Shown here piece after piece: positions 50,304 through 62,224 of a DNA stretch of 64,000 nucleotides. A program made the translations under genes and the position numbers. Under the pieces are notes generated by a model. That model was not told the DNA's origin and did no database searches. It saw only the letters and a program-made list of their open reading frames with translations. Each line of letters opens with the position of its first letter. The first letter of the stretch is position 1. Origin of the DNA: Parietaria judaica (lineage: Eukaryota; Streptophyta; Magnoliopsida; Rosales; Urticaceae); the NCBI GenBank assembly GCA_954871525.1, contig CATOZS010000010.1:868001-932000 (forward strand). Reading direction: 5' to 3'.

Positions 50304-53220
50304 CGTTCTTGATGAAATTCGAGTTGCTAGACCTTCGTTAGGGTGGTATTGTTATAAATTGGGTTAGTTTTGGCATTAAAAGTTTTTGGAGCTCTCTTTA
50401 AACCCACTTTCAACAATTAATGCGTGCTCCAAAAAAAAAAAAACAGTGTCTTTTTCCCATTTTACGCGAAAGAACCCTAATTAAAAGATATTTTAAACAA
50501 AGAATGAACTTCCAAATGCTTAATAATGTGTAATTGTATCACATTTACTTATTTTAATCCCTAAATAGCGAAGCACTTTCTCGTAGTTTCTATATGAAGC
50601 CGTTAATGGATTAAAATCTTTACCGAAAAGTGTTAAAAGTTGGTTTTCTTGCGAGAGCAAATACGATCCGTTCTTGATGAAATTTGAGTTGCTAGACCTT
50701 CGTTAGGGTGGTATTGTTATAAATTGGGTTAGTTTTGGCATTGAAAGTTTTTGGAGCTCTCTTTAAACCCACTTTCAACAATTAATGCGTGCTCCAAAAA
50801 AAAAAAAACAGAGTCTTTTTCCCATTTTACGCGAAAGAACCCTAATTAAAAGATATTTTAAACAAAAAATGAACTTCCAAATTCTTAATAATGTGTAATT
50901 GTATCACATTTACTTATTTTAATCCCTAAATAGCGAAGCACTTTCTCGTAGTTTCTATATGAAGCCGTTAATGGGTTAAAATCTTTACCGAAGGGTGTTA
51001 AAAATTGGTTTTCTTGCGAGAGAAAATACGATCCGTTCTTGATGAAATTCGAGTTGCTAGACCTTCGTTAGGGTGGTATTGTTATAAATTGGGTTAGTTT
51101 TGGCATTAAAAGTTTTTGGAGCTCTCTTTAAACCCACTTTCAACAATTAATGCGTGCTCCAAAAAAAAAAAAAACAGAGTCTTTTTCCCATTTTACGCGA
51201 AAGAACCCTAATTAAAAGATATTTTAAACAAAGAATGAACTTCCAAATGCTTAATAATGTGTAATTGTATCACATTTACTTATTTTAATCCCTAAATAGC
51301 GAAACACTTTCTCGTAGTTTCTATATGAAGCCGTTAATGGATTAAAATCTTTACCGAAAAGTGTTAAAAGTTGGTTTTCTTGCGAGAGCAAATACGATCC
51401 GTTCTTGATGAAATTTGAGTTGCTAGACCTTCGTTAGGGTGGTATTGTTATAAATTGGGTTAGTTTTGGCATTGAAAGTTTTTGGACCTCTCTTTAAACC
51501 CACTTTCAACAATTAATGCGTGCTCCAAAAAAAAAAAACAGAGTCTTTTTCCCATTTTACGCGAAAGAACCCTAATTAAAAGATATTTTAAACAAAAAAT
51601 GAACTTCCAAATTCTTAATAATGTGTAATTGTATCACATTTACTTATTTTAATCCCTAAATAGCGAAGCACTTTCTCGTAGTTTCTATATGAAGCCGTTA
51701 ATGGGTTAAAATCTTTACCGAAGGGTGTTAAAAATTGGTTTTCTTGCGAGAGAAAATACGATCCGTTCTTGATGAAATTCGAGTTGCTAGACCTTCGTTA
51801 GGGTGGTATTGTTATAAATTGGGTTAGTTTTGGCATTAAAAGTTTTTGGAGCTCTCTTTAAACCCACTTTCAACAATTAATGCGTGCTCCAAAAAAAAAA
51901 AAAACAGAGTCTTTTTCCCATTTTACGCGAAAGAACCCTAATTAAAAGATATTTTAAACAAAGAATGAACTTCCAAATGCTTAATAATGTGTAATTGTAT
52001 CACATTTACTTATTTTAATCCCTAAATAGCGAAACACTTTCTCGTAGTTTCTATATGAAGCCGTTAATGGATTAAAATCTTTACCGAAAAGTGTTAAAAG
52101 TTGGTTTTCTTGCGAGAGCAAATACGATCCGTTCTTGATGAAATTTGAGTTGCTAGACCTTCGTTAGGGTGGTATTGTTATAAATTGGGTTAGTTTTGGC
52201 ATTGAAAGTTTTTGGACCTCTCTTTAAACCCACTTTCAACAATTAATGCGTGCTCCAAAAAAAAAAAACAGAGTCTTTTTCCCATTTTACGCGAAAGAAC
52301 CCTAATTAAAAGATATTTTAAACAAAAAATGAACTTCCAAATTCTTAATAATGTGTAATTGTATCACATTTACTTATTTTAATCCCTAAATAGCGAAGCA
52401 CTTTCTCGTAGTTTCTATATGAAGCCGTTAATGGGTTAAAATCTTTACCGAAGGGTGTTAAAAATTGGTTTTCTTGCGAGAGAAAATACGATCCGTTCTT
52501 GATGAAATTCGAGTTGCTAGACCTTCGTTAGGGTGGTATTGTTATAAATTGGGTTAGTTTTGGCATTAAAAGTTTTTGGAGCTCTCTTTAAACCCACTTT
52601 CAACAATTAATGCGTGCTCCAAAAAAAAAAAAAACAGAGTCTTTTTCCCATTTTACGCGAAAGAACCCTAATTAAAAGATATTTTAAACAAAGAATGAAC
52701 TTCCAAATGCTTAATAATGTGTAATTGTATCACATTTACTTATTTTAGTCCCTAAATAGCGAAACACTTTCTCGTAGTTTCTATATGAAGCCGTTAATGG
52801 ATTAAAATCTTTACCGAAAAGTGTTAAAAGTTGGTTTTCTTGCGAGAGCAAATACGATCCGTTCTTGATGAAATTTGAGTTGCTAGACCTTCGTTAGGGT
52901 GGTATTGTTATAAATTGGGTTAGTTTTGGCATTGAAAGTTTTTGGACCTCTCTTTAAACCCACTTTCAACAATTAATGCGTGCTCCAAAAAAAAAACAGA
53001 GTCTTTTTCCCATTTTACGCGAAAGAACCCTAATTAAAAGATATTTTAAACAAAAAATGAACTTCCAAATGCTTAATAATGTGTAATTGTATCACATTTA
53101 CTTATTTTAATCCCTAAATAGCGAAGCACTTTCTCGTAGTTTCTATATGAAGCCGTTAATGGGTAAAATCTTTACCGAAAAGTGTTAAAAGTTGGTTTTC
53201 TTGCGAGAGCAAATACGATC
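50304..53220. repeat. Two-unit higher-order repeat, four copies (730 bp)
   Basis: Copies start at 50304, 51034, 51764 and 52494, exactly 730 bp apart; inner units start at 50669, 51400, 52130 and 52860. The first unit of each copy begins with GATGAAATTCGAG, has AACAAAGAATGAAC and ends with GTTAATGGATTAAAATC; copies 2-4 also share GCGAAACAC. The second unit carries GAAAGTTTTTGG, AAATTCTTAATAATG and GAAGGGTGTTAAAAATTGG. The last copy diverges in its second unit (52860: AAATGC and GGGTAAAATC), marking the right edge. Poly(A) tracts are long here (up to 14), which explains the larger unit size. Confidence 0.9.
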
Positions 53221-53347
53221 CGTTCTTGATGAAATTTGAGTTGCTAGACCTTCGTTAGGGTGGTATTATTATAAATTGGGTTAGTTTTGGCATTAAAAGT
53301 TTTTGGAGCTCTCTTTAAACCCACTTTCAACAATTAATGCGTGCTCC

Positions 53348-53362
53348 AAAAAAAAAAAAAAA
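53348..53362. repeat. Longest poly(A) tract of the array (15 A)
   Basis: Every unit has an A-run after GTGCTCC or GTGGTCC. In family A it is mostly 8-14 bases, here 15; in family B it is 6-8, sometimes interrupted (CCAAGAAAAAC at 60,550 and 63,070). This run accounts for most of the unit-length variation in family A. Long-read or polymerase slippage errors could contribute to the exact lengths. Confidence 0.9.
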
Positions 53363-53892
53363 CAGAGTCTTTTTCCCATTTTACGCGAAAGAACCCTAAT
53401 TAAAAGATATTTTAAACAAAAAATGAACTTCCAAATGCTTAATAATGTGTAATTGTATAACATTTACTTATTTTAATCCCTAAATAGTGAAGCACTTTCT
53501 CGTAGTTTTTATATCAAGCCGTTAATAGGTTAAAATCTTTACCGAAAAGTGTTAAAAGTTGGTTTTCTTGCGAGAGCAAATACGATCCGTTCTTGATGAA
53601 ATTTGAGTTGCTAGACCTTCGTTAGGGTGGTATTGTTATAAATTGGGTTAGTTTTGGCATTGAAAGTTTTTGGACCTCTCTTTAAACCCACTTTCAACAA
53701 TTAATGCGTGCTCCAAAAAAAAACAGAGTCTTTTTCCCATTTTACGCGAAAGAACCCTAATTAAAAGATATTTTAAACAAAAAATGAACTTCCAAATGCT
53801 TAATAATGTGTAATTGTATCATATTTACCTATTTAAGTCCCTAAATAGCGAATCACTATCTCGTAGTTTGTTTTTGAAGCCGTTAATGGGTT

Positions 53893-53930
53893 AAAATCAT
53901 TACCGAAAAGTGTTAAAATTGGTTTTCTTA
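53893..53930. other. Family A to family B junction
   Basis: The last clear family A bases left of the junction are GGGTT at 53888-53892 (family B has GGGCG or GGGTG). AATCATT at 53895-53901 is family B-like, GAAAAGTGTTAAAA up to ~53917 is family A-like, and CTTACGAAAGC from 53927 on is family B. The change thus falls within about 40 bp. Register and orientation are kept across it, so the families are joined by homologous exchange or by divergence at the same repeat joint, not by insertion. Confidence 0.85.
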
Positions 53931-53947
53931 CGAAAGCTAATACGATG

Positions 53948-55384
53948 CGTTCTTGATGAAATTTGAGTTGCTAGACCTTCATTAGGGTGGTTTTACTATA
54001 GACTGGGTTATTGTCGTCTTTAAAAGTGTTTTGAGGTCTTTTCAAACCCAGTTTCAACAATTAACGCGTTGTCCAAAAAAAGCTGAGTCTTTTTCCCATT
54101 TTACGCGAAAAAACACTAATTGGACGATATTTTAAACAAAACATGAACTTCAAAATGCTTCATAATGTGTAACCGTATCACATTTACTTATTTTAATCCC
54201 TAAATAGCGAAGCACTATCTCGTAGTTTCTATATCAAGCGGTTAACGGGCGAAAATCATTAAAGAAAACTATTGAAAATTGGTTTTCTTACGAAAGCAAA
54301 TACGATGCGTTCTTGATGAAATTTGAGTTGCTAGACCTTCATTAGGGTGGTTTTACTATAGACTGGGTTATTGTCGTCTTTAAAAGTGTTTTGAGGTCTT
54401 TTCAAACCCAGTTTCAACAATTAACGCGTGGTCCAAAAAAAGCTGAGTCTTTTTCCCATTTTACGCGAAAAAACCCTAATTGGACGATATTTTAAACAAA
54501 ACATGAACTTCAAAATGCTTCATAATGTGTAACTGTATCACATTTACTTATTTTAATCCCTAAATAGCGAAGCACTGTCTCGTAGTTTCTATATCAAGCG
54601 GTTAACGGGCGAAAATCATTACCGAAAACTGTTGAGAATTGGTTTTCTTACGAAAGCAAATACGATGCGTTCTTGATGAAATTTGAGTTGCTAGACCTTC
54701 ATTAGGGTGGTTTTACTATAGACTGGGTTATTGTCGTCTTTAAAAGTGTTTTGAGGTCTTTTCAAACCCAGTTTCAACAATTAACGCGTTGTCCAAAAAA
54801 AGCTGAGTCTTTTTCCCATTTTACGCGAAAAAACACTAATTGGACGATATTTTAAACAAAACATGAACTTCAAAATGCTTCATAATGTGTAACCATATCA
54901 CATTTACTTATTTTAATCCCTAAATAGCGAAGCACTGTCTCGTAGTTTCTATATCAAGCGGTTAACGGGCGTAAATCATTAAAGAAAACTATTGAAAATT
55001 GGATTTCTTACGAAAGCAAATACGATGCGTTCTTGATGAAATTTGAGTTGCTAGACCTTCATTAGGGTGGTTTTACTATAGACTGGGTTATTGTCGTCTT
55101 TAAAAGTGTTTTGAGGTCTTTTCAAACCCAGTTTCAACAATTAACGCGTGGTCCAAAAAAGCTGAGTCTTTTTCCCATTTTACGCGAAAAAACCCTAATT
55201 GGACGATATTTTAAACAAAACATGAACTTCAAAATGCCTCATAATGTGTAACTGTATGATTTACTTATTTTAATCCCTAAATAGCGAAGCACTGTCTCGT
55301 AGTTTCTATATCAAGCGGTTAACAGGTGAAAATCATTACCGAAAACTGTTGAAAATTGGTTTTCTTACGAAAGCAAATACGATG
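53948..55384. repeat. Family B dimer, two copies (720 and 717 bp)
   Basis: Units 53948 and 54308 form copy 1; 54668 and 55028 form copy 2. First units share CGCGTTGTCC, AAACACTAATTGG and CATTAAAGAAAACTATTG; second units share CGCGTGGTCC with GCTGAG and CATTACCGAAAACTGTTG. The unit at 55028 has AATGCCTCATAATG and a 2-bp loss (GTATGATTTAC); the same CCTCATAATG plus a nearby 2-bp loss recurs at 62225 and 63297. Confidence 0.82.
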
Positions 55385-56103
55385 CGTTCTTGATGAAATT
55401 TGAGTTGCTAGACCTTCATTAGGGTGGTTTTACTATAGACTGGGTTATTGTCGTCTTTAAAAGTGTTTTGAGGTCTTTTCAAATCCAGTTTAAACAATTA
55501 ACGCGTGGTCCAAAAAAAACTGAGTTTTTTCCCATTTTACGCGAAAAAACCCTAATTGGACGATATTTTAAACAAAACATGAACTTCAAAATGCTTCATA
55601 ATGTGTAACTGTATCACATTTACTTATTTTAATCCCTAAATAGCGAAGCACTGTCTCGTAGTTTCTATATCAAGCGGTTAACGGGCGAAAATCATTACCG
55701 AAAACTGTTGAAAATTGGTTTTCTTACGAAAGCAAATACGATGCGTTCTTGATGAAATTTGAGTTGCTAGACCTTCATTAGGGTGGTTTTACTATAGACT
55801 GGGTTATTGTCGTCTTTAAAAGTGTTTTGAGGTCTTTTCAAACCCAGTTTCAACAATTAACGCGTGGTCCAAAAAAAACTGAGTCTTTTTCCCATTTTAC
55901 GCGAAAAAATCCTAATTGGACGATATTTTAAACAAAACATGAACTTCAAAATGCTTCATAATGTGTAACTGTATCACATTTACTTATTTTAATCCCTAAA
56001 TAGCGAAGCACTGTCTCGTAGTTTCTATATCAAGCGGTTAACGGGTGAAAATCATTACCGAAAACTGTTGAAAATTGGTTTTCTTACGAAAGCAAATACG
56101 ATG

Positions 56104-57543
56104 CGTTCTTGATGAAATTTGAGTTGCTAGACCTTCATTAGGGTGGTTTTACTATAGACTGGGTTATTGTCGTCTTTAAAAGTGTTTTGAGGTCTTTTCA
56201 AACCCAGTTTCAACAATTAACGCGTTGTCCAAAAAAAGCTGAGTCTTTTTCCTATTTTACGCGAAAAAACCCTAATTGGACGATATTTTAAACAAAACAT
56301 GAACTTCAAAATGCTTCATAATCTGTAACTATATCACATTTACTTATTTTAATCCCTAAATAGCGAAGCACTGTCTCGTAGTTTCTATATCAAGCGGTTA
56401 ACGGGCGAAAATCATTAAAGAAAACTATTGAAAATTGGTTTTCTTACGAAAGCAAATACGATGCGTTCTTGATGAAATTTGAGTTGCTAGACCTTCATTA
56501 GGGTGGTTTTACTATAGACTGGGTTATTGTTGTCTTTAAAAGTGTTTTGAGGTCTTTTCAAACCCAGTTTCAACAATTAACGCGTGGTCCAAAAAAAACT
56601 GAGTCTTTTTCCCATTTTACGCGAAAAAACCCTAATTGGACGATATTTTAAACAAAACATGAACTTCAAAATGCTTCATAATGTGTAACTGTATCACATT
56701 TACTTATTTTAATCCCTAAATAGCGAAGCACTGTCTCGTAGTTTCTATATCAAGCGGTTAACGGGCGAAAATCATTAAAGAAGACTATTGAAAATTGGTT
56801 TTCTTACGAAAGCAAATACGATGCGTTCTTGATGAAATTTGAGTTGCTAGACCTTCATTAGGGTGGTTTTACTATAGACTGGGTTATTGTCGTCTTTAAA
56901 AGTGTTTTGAGGTCTTTTCAAACCCAGTTTCAACAATTAACGCGTTGTCCAAAAAAAGCTGAGTCTTTTTCCTATTTTACGCGAAAAAACCCTAATTGGA
57001 CGATATTTTAAACAAAACATGAACTTCAAAATGCTTCATAATCTGTAACTATATCACATTTACTTATTTTAATCCCTAAATAGTGAAGCACTGTCTCGTA
57101 GTTTCTATATCAAGCGGTTAACGGGCGAAAATCATTAAAGAAAACTATTGAAAATTGGTTTTCTTACGAAAGCAAATACGATGCGTTCTTGATGAAATTT
57201 GAGTTGCTAGACCTTCATTAGGGTGGTTTTACTATAGACTGGGTTATTGTTGTCTTTAAAAGTGTTTTGAGGTCTTTTCAAACCCAGTTTCAACAATTAA
57301 CGCGTGGTCCAAAAAAAACTGAGTCTTTTTCCCATTTTACGCGAAAAAACCCTAATTGGACGATATTTTAAACAAAACATGAACTTCAAAATGCTTCATA
57401 ATGTGTAACTGTATCACATTTACTTATTTTAATCCCTAAATAGCGAAGCACTGTCTCGTAGTTTCTATATCAAGCGGTTAACGGGTGAAAATCATTAAAG
57501 AAAACTATTGAAAATTGGTTTTCTTACGAAAGCAAATACGATG
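56104..57543. repeat. Family B dimer, two copies (720 bp each)
   Basis: Copies are 56104-56823 and 56824-57543. First units share CGCGTTGTCC, CCTATTTTACG, AATCTGTAACTATATC and CATTAAAG; second units share TTGTTGTC, CGCGTGGTCC and ACTGAG. Differences are few, for example GAAGACTATTG near 56,780, ATAGTGAAGC near 57,082 and GGGTGAAAATC near 57,484. The next unit, 57544, keeps CGCGTTGTCC and CCTATTTT but not AATCTG. Confidence 0.86.
56464..56823. repeat. Representative family B unit (360 bp)
   Basis: A typical family B unit. Relative to family A it keeps offsets 1-33, the pyrimidine stretch through TACGCGAAA, and the ~40-bp block CACATTTACTTATTTTAATC onward almost unchanged, while offsets ~44-106 and the last ~75 bp carry most differences. 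Two sub-variants alternate in family B: one with CGCGTTGTCC plus GCTGAG and often CCTATTTT, the other with CGCGTGGTCC plus ACTGAG and CCCATTTT. This unit is of the second kind and also has TTGTTGTC in place of TTGTCGTC. All six reading frames contain a stop within the first 50 bp, so it cannot code. Confidence 0.85.
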
Positions 57544-58263
57544 CGTTCTTGATGAAATTTGAGTTGCTAGACCTTCATTAGGGTGGTTTTACTATAGACT
57601 GGGTTATTGTCGTCTTTAAAAGTGTTTTGAGGTCTTTTCAAACCCAGTTTCAACAATTAACGCGTTGTCCAAAAAAAGCTGAGTCTTTTTCCTATTTTAC
57701 GCGAAAAAACCCTAATTGGACGATATTTTAAACAAAACATGAACTTCAAAATGCTTCATAATGTGTAACTGTATCACATTTACTTATTTTAATCCCTAAA
57801 TAGCGAAGCACTGTCTCGTAGTTTCTATATCAAGCGGTTAACGGGCGAAAATCATTACCGAAAACTGTTGAAAATTGGTTTTCTTACGAAAGCAAATACG
57901 ATGCGTTCTTGATGAAATTTGAGTTGCTAGACCTTCATTAGGGTGGTTTTACTATAGACTGGGTTATTGTCGTCTTTAAAAGTGTTTTGAGGTCTTTTCA
58001 AACCCAGTTTCAACAATTAACGCGTTGTCCAAAAAAAGCTGAGTCTTTTTCCTATTTTACGCGAAAAAACCCTAATTGGACGATATTTTAAACAAAACAT
58101 GAACTTCAAAATGCTTCATAATGTGTAACTGTATCACATTTACTTATTTTAATCCCTAAATAGCGAAGCACTGTCTCGTAGTTTCTATATCAAGCGGTTA
58201 ACGGGTGAAAATCATTAAAGAAAACTATTGAAAATTGGTTTTCTTACGAAAGCAAATACGATG

Positions 58264-59704
58264 CGTTCTTGATGAAATTTCAGTTGCTAGACCTTCACTA
58301 GGGTGGTTTTACTATAGACTGGGTTATTGTCGTCTGTAAAAGTGTTTTGAGGTCTTTTCAAACCCAGTTTCAACAATTAACGCGTGGTCCAAAAAAAACT
58401 GAGTCTTTTTCCCATTTTACGCGAAAAAACCCTTATTGGACGATATTTTAAACAAAACATGAACTTCAAAATGCTTCATAATGTGTAACTGTATAACATT
58501 TACTTATTTTAATCCCTAAATAGCGAAGCACTGTCTCGTAGTTTCTATATCAAGCGGTTAACGGGTGAAAATCATTACCGAAAACTGTTGAAAATAGGTT
58601 TTCTTACGAAAGCAAATACGATGCGTTCTTGATGAAATTTGAGTTGCTAGACCTTCATTAGGGTGGTTTTACTATAGACTGGGTTATTGTCGTCTTTAAA
58701 AGTGTTTTGAGGTCTTTTCAAACCCAGTTTCAACAATTAACGCGTGGTCCAAAAAAAACTGAGTCTTTTTCCCATTTTACGCGAAAAAACCCTAATTGGA
58801 CGATATTTTAAACAAAACATGAACTTCAAAATGCTTCATAATGTGTAACTGTATCACATTTACTTATTTTAATCCCTAAATAGCGAAGCACTGTCTCATA
58901 GTTTCTATATCAAGCGGTTAACGGGCGAAAATCATTACCGAAAACTGTTGAAAATTGGTTTTCTTACGAAAGCAAATACGATGCGTTCTTGATGAAATTT
59001 GAGTTGCTAGACCTTCATTAGGGTGGTTTTACTATAGACTGGGTTATTGTCGTCTTTAAAAGTGTTTTGAGGTCTTTTCAAACCCAGTTTCAACAATTAA
59101 CGCGTTGTCCAAAAAAAGCTGAGTCTTTATCCTATTTTACGCGAAAAAACCCTAATTGGACGATATTTTAAACAAAACATGAACTTCAAAATGCTTCATA
59201 ATGTGTAACTGTATCACATTTACTTATTTTAATCCCTAAATAGCGAAGCACTGTCTCGTAGTTTCTATATCAAGCGGTTAACGTGTGAAAATCATTACCG
59301 AAAACTGTTGAAAATTGGTTTTCTTACGAAAGCAAATACGATGCGTTCTTGATGAAATTTCAGTTGCTAGACCTTCATTAGGGTGGTTTTACTATAGACT
59401 GGGTTATTGTCGTCTGTAAAAGTGTTTTGAGGTCTTTTCAAACCCAGTTTCAACAATTAACGCGTGGTCCAAAAAAAACTGAGTCTTTTTCCCATTTTAC
59501 GCGAAAAAAACCCTTATTGGACGATATTTTAAACAAAACATGAACTTCAAAATGCTTCATAATGTGTAACTGTATAACATTTACTTATTTTAATCCCTAA
59601 ATAGCGAAGCACTGTCTCGTAGTTTCTATATCAAGCGGTTAACGGGTGAAAATCATTACCGAAAACTGTTGAAAATTGGTTTTCTTACGAAAGCAAATAC
59701 GATG
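58264..59704. repeat. Family B units with a 1,080-bp recurring variant
   Basis: Units 58264 and 59344 share AAATTTCAGTTGC, TTGTCGTCTGTAAAAG, ACCCTTATTGG and TATAACATT, 1,080 bp apart with two ordinary units (58624, 58984) between them. This suggests a three-unit duplication, but only the marked unit gives good support. The unit at 58264 alone has CTTCACTAGGG. Confidence 0.72.
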
Positions 59705-60424
59705 CGTTCTTGATGAAATTTGAGTTGCTAGACCTTCATTAGGGTGGTTTTACTATAGACTAGGTTATTGTCGTCTGTAAAAGTGTTTTGAGGTCTTTTC
59801 AAACCCAGTTTCAACAATTAACGCGTGGTCCAAAAAAAACTGAGTCTTTTTCCCATTTTACGCGACAAAACCCTAATTGGACGATATTTTAAACAAAACG
59901 TGAACTTCAAAATGCTTCATAATGTGTAACTGTATAACATTTACTTATTTTAATCCCTAAATAGCGAAGCACTGTCTCGTAGTTTCTATATCAAGCGGTT
60001 AACGGGTGAAAATCATTACCGAAAACTGTTGAAAATTGGTTTTCTTACGAAAGCAAATACGATGCGTTCTTGATGAAATTTGAGTTGCTAGACCTTCATT
60101 AGGGTGGTTTTACTATAGACTAGGTTATTGTCGTCTGTAAAAGTGTTTTGAGGTCTTTTCAAACCCAGTTTCAACAATTAACGCGTGGTCCAAAAAAAAC
60201 TGAGTCTTTTTCCCATTTTACGCGACAAAACCCTAATTGGACGATATTTTAAACAAAACGTGAACTTCAAAATGCTTCATAATGTGTAACTGTAACACAT
60301 TTACTTATTTTAATCCCTAAATAGCGAAGCACTGTCTCGTAGTTTCTATATCAAGCGGTTAACGGGCGAAAATCATTACCGAAAACTGTTGAAAATTGGT
60401 TTTCTTACGAAAGCAAATACGATG
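59705..60424. repeat. Single family B unit duplicated in tandem
   Basis: Units 59705-60064 and 60065-60424 share the private markers GACTAGGTTATTG, CGTCTGTAAAAG, ACGCGACAAAACCC and AAAACGTGAACTTC. They differ at TGTATAACATT versus TGTAACACATT and GGGTGAAA versus GGGCGAAA. This is a clear recent one-unit duplication. Confidence 0.88.
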
Positions 60425-62224
60425 CGTTCTTGATGAAATTTGAGTTGCTAGACCTTCATTAGGGTGGTTTTACTATAGACTGGGTTATTGTCGTCTTTAA
60501 AAGTGTTTTGAGGTCTTTTCAAACCCAGTTTCAACAATTAACGCGTGGTCCAAGAAAAACTGAGTCTTTTTCCCATTTTACGCGAAAAAACCCTAATTGG
60601 ACGATATTTTAAACAAAACATGAACTTCAAAATGCTTCATAATGTGTAACTGTATCACATTTACTTATTTTAATCCCTAAATAGCGAAGCACTGTCTCGT
60701 AGTTTCTATATCAAGCGGTTAACGGGCGAAAATCATTACCGAAAACTGTTGAAAATTGGTTTTCTTACGAAAGCAAATACGATGCGTTCTTGATGAAATT
60801 TGAGTTGCTAGACCTTCATTAGGGTGGTTTTACTATAGACTGGGTTATTGTCGTCTTTAAAAGTGTTTTGAGGTCTTTTCAAACCCAGTTTCAACAATTA
60901 ACGCGTTGTCCAAAAAAAGCTGAGTCTTTTTCCTATTTTACGCGAAAAAACCCTAATTGGACGATATTTTAAACAAAACGTGAACTTCAAAATGCTTCAT
61001 AATGTGTAACTGTATCACATTTACTTATTTTAATCCCTAAATAGCGAAGCACTGTCTCGTAGTTTCTATATCAAGCGGTTAACGGGCGAAAATCATTAAA
61101 GAAAACTATTGAAAATTGGTTTTCTTACGAAAGCAAATACGATGCGTTCTTGATGAAATTTGAGTTGCTAGACCTTCATTAGGGTGGTTTTACTATAGAC
61201 TGGGTTATTGTTGTCTTTAAAAGTGTTTTGAGGTCTTTTCAAACCCAGTTTCAACAATTAACGCGTGGTCCAAAAAAAACTGAGTCTTTTTCCCATTTTA
61301 CGCGAAAAAACCCTAATTGGACGATATTTTAAACAAAACATGAACTTCAAAATGCTTCATAATGTGTAACTGTATCACATTTACTTATTTTAATCCCTAA
61401 ATAGCGAAGCACTGTCTCGTAGTTTCTATATCAAGCGGTTAACGGGTGAAAATCATTACCGAAAACTGTTGAAAATTGGTTTTCTTACGAAAGCAAATAC
61501 GATGCGTTCTTGATGAAATTTGAGTTGCTAGACCTTCATTAGGGTGGTTTTACTATAGACTGGGTTATTGTCTTCTTCAAAAGTGTTTTGAGGTCTTTTC
61601 AAACCCAGTTTCAACAATTAACGCGTGGTCCAAAAAAAACTGAGTCTTTTTCCCATTTTACGCGAAAAAACCCTTATTGGACGATATTTTAAACAAAACA
61701 TGAACTTCAAAATGCTTCATAATGTGTAACTGTATAACATTTACTTATTTTAATCCCTAAATAGCGAAGCACTGTCTCGTAGTTTCTATATCAAGCGGTT
61801 AACGGGTGAAAATCATTACCGAAAACTGTTGAAAATTTTTTTTCTTACGAAAGCAAATACGATGCGTTCTTGATGAAATTTGAGTTGCTAGACCTTCATT
61901 AGGGTGGTTTTACTATAGACTGGGTTATTGTTGTCTTTAAAAGTGTTTTGAGGTCTTTTCAAACCCAGTTTCAACAATTAACGCGTGGTCCAAAAAAAAC
62001 TGAGTCTTTTTCCCATTTTACGCGAAAAAACCCTCATTGGACGATATTTTAAACAAAACATGAACTTCAAAATGCTTCATAATGTGTAACTGTATCACAT
62101 TTACTTATTTTAATCCCTAAATAGCGAAGCACTGTCTCGTAGTTTCTATATCAAGCGGTTAACGGGTGAAAATCATTACCGAAAACTGTTGAAAATTGGT
62201 TTTCTTACGAAAGCAAATACGATG

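Larger units (their letters stand above)
1..53930. repeat. Satellite family A (149 units)
   Basis: Family A units are mostly 360-366 bp (range 357-367); most length change comes from one poly(A) tract at unit offset ~128-137. Diagnostic family A motifs are GTTATAAATTGGG (offset 48-60), GTTTTTGGAGCTC or its GGACCTC and GGACTTC variants (79-92), TTAATGCGTGCTCC (114-127), ATATGAAGCCGTTAATGGG (287-304) and CTTGCGAGAGC (342-352). Units fall into recurring subtypes that differ by a few percent and are arranged in local higher-order repeats, described in separate entries. Most units contain the SacI hexamer GAGCTC near offset 87; the GGACCTC and GGACTTC subtypes lack it, so a partial restriction ladder is expected. 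Confidence 0.95.
53221..53947. repeat. Last two family A units, including the hybrid boundary unit
   Basis: The unit at 53221 is the longest in the window (367 bp) owing to a 15-base poly(A) tract at 53348-53362; it also has TATAACATTTAC, ATAGTGAAGC and ATATCAAGCC, the last with the family B base. The unit at 53588 is family A on its left (TTCGTTAGG, GTTATAAATTGGG, GGACCTC), carries the TTACCTATTTAAGTCCC and GAATCACTATC variant, and ends with family B sequence (CTTACGAAAGC and GATGCG). It is therefore the junction unit between the families. Confidence 0.88.

Noticed and set aside
1..53930. CENP-B box at CTTCGTTAGGGTGG
   Set aside because: It matches the first part (YTTCGTT) only; the required downstream A and CGGG positions do not fit, and family B lacks the CpG.
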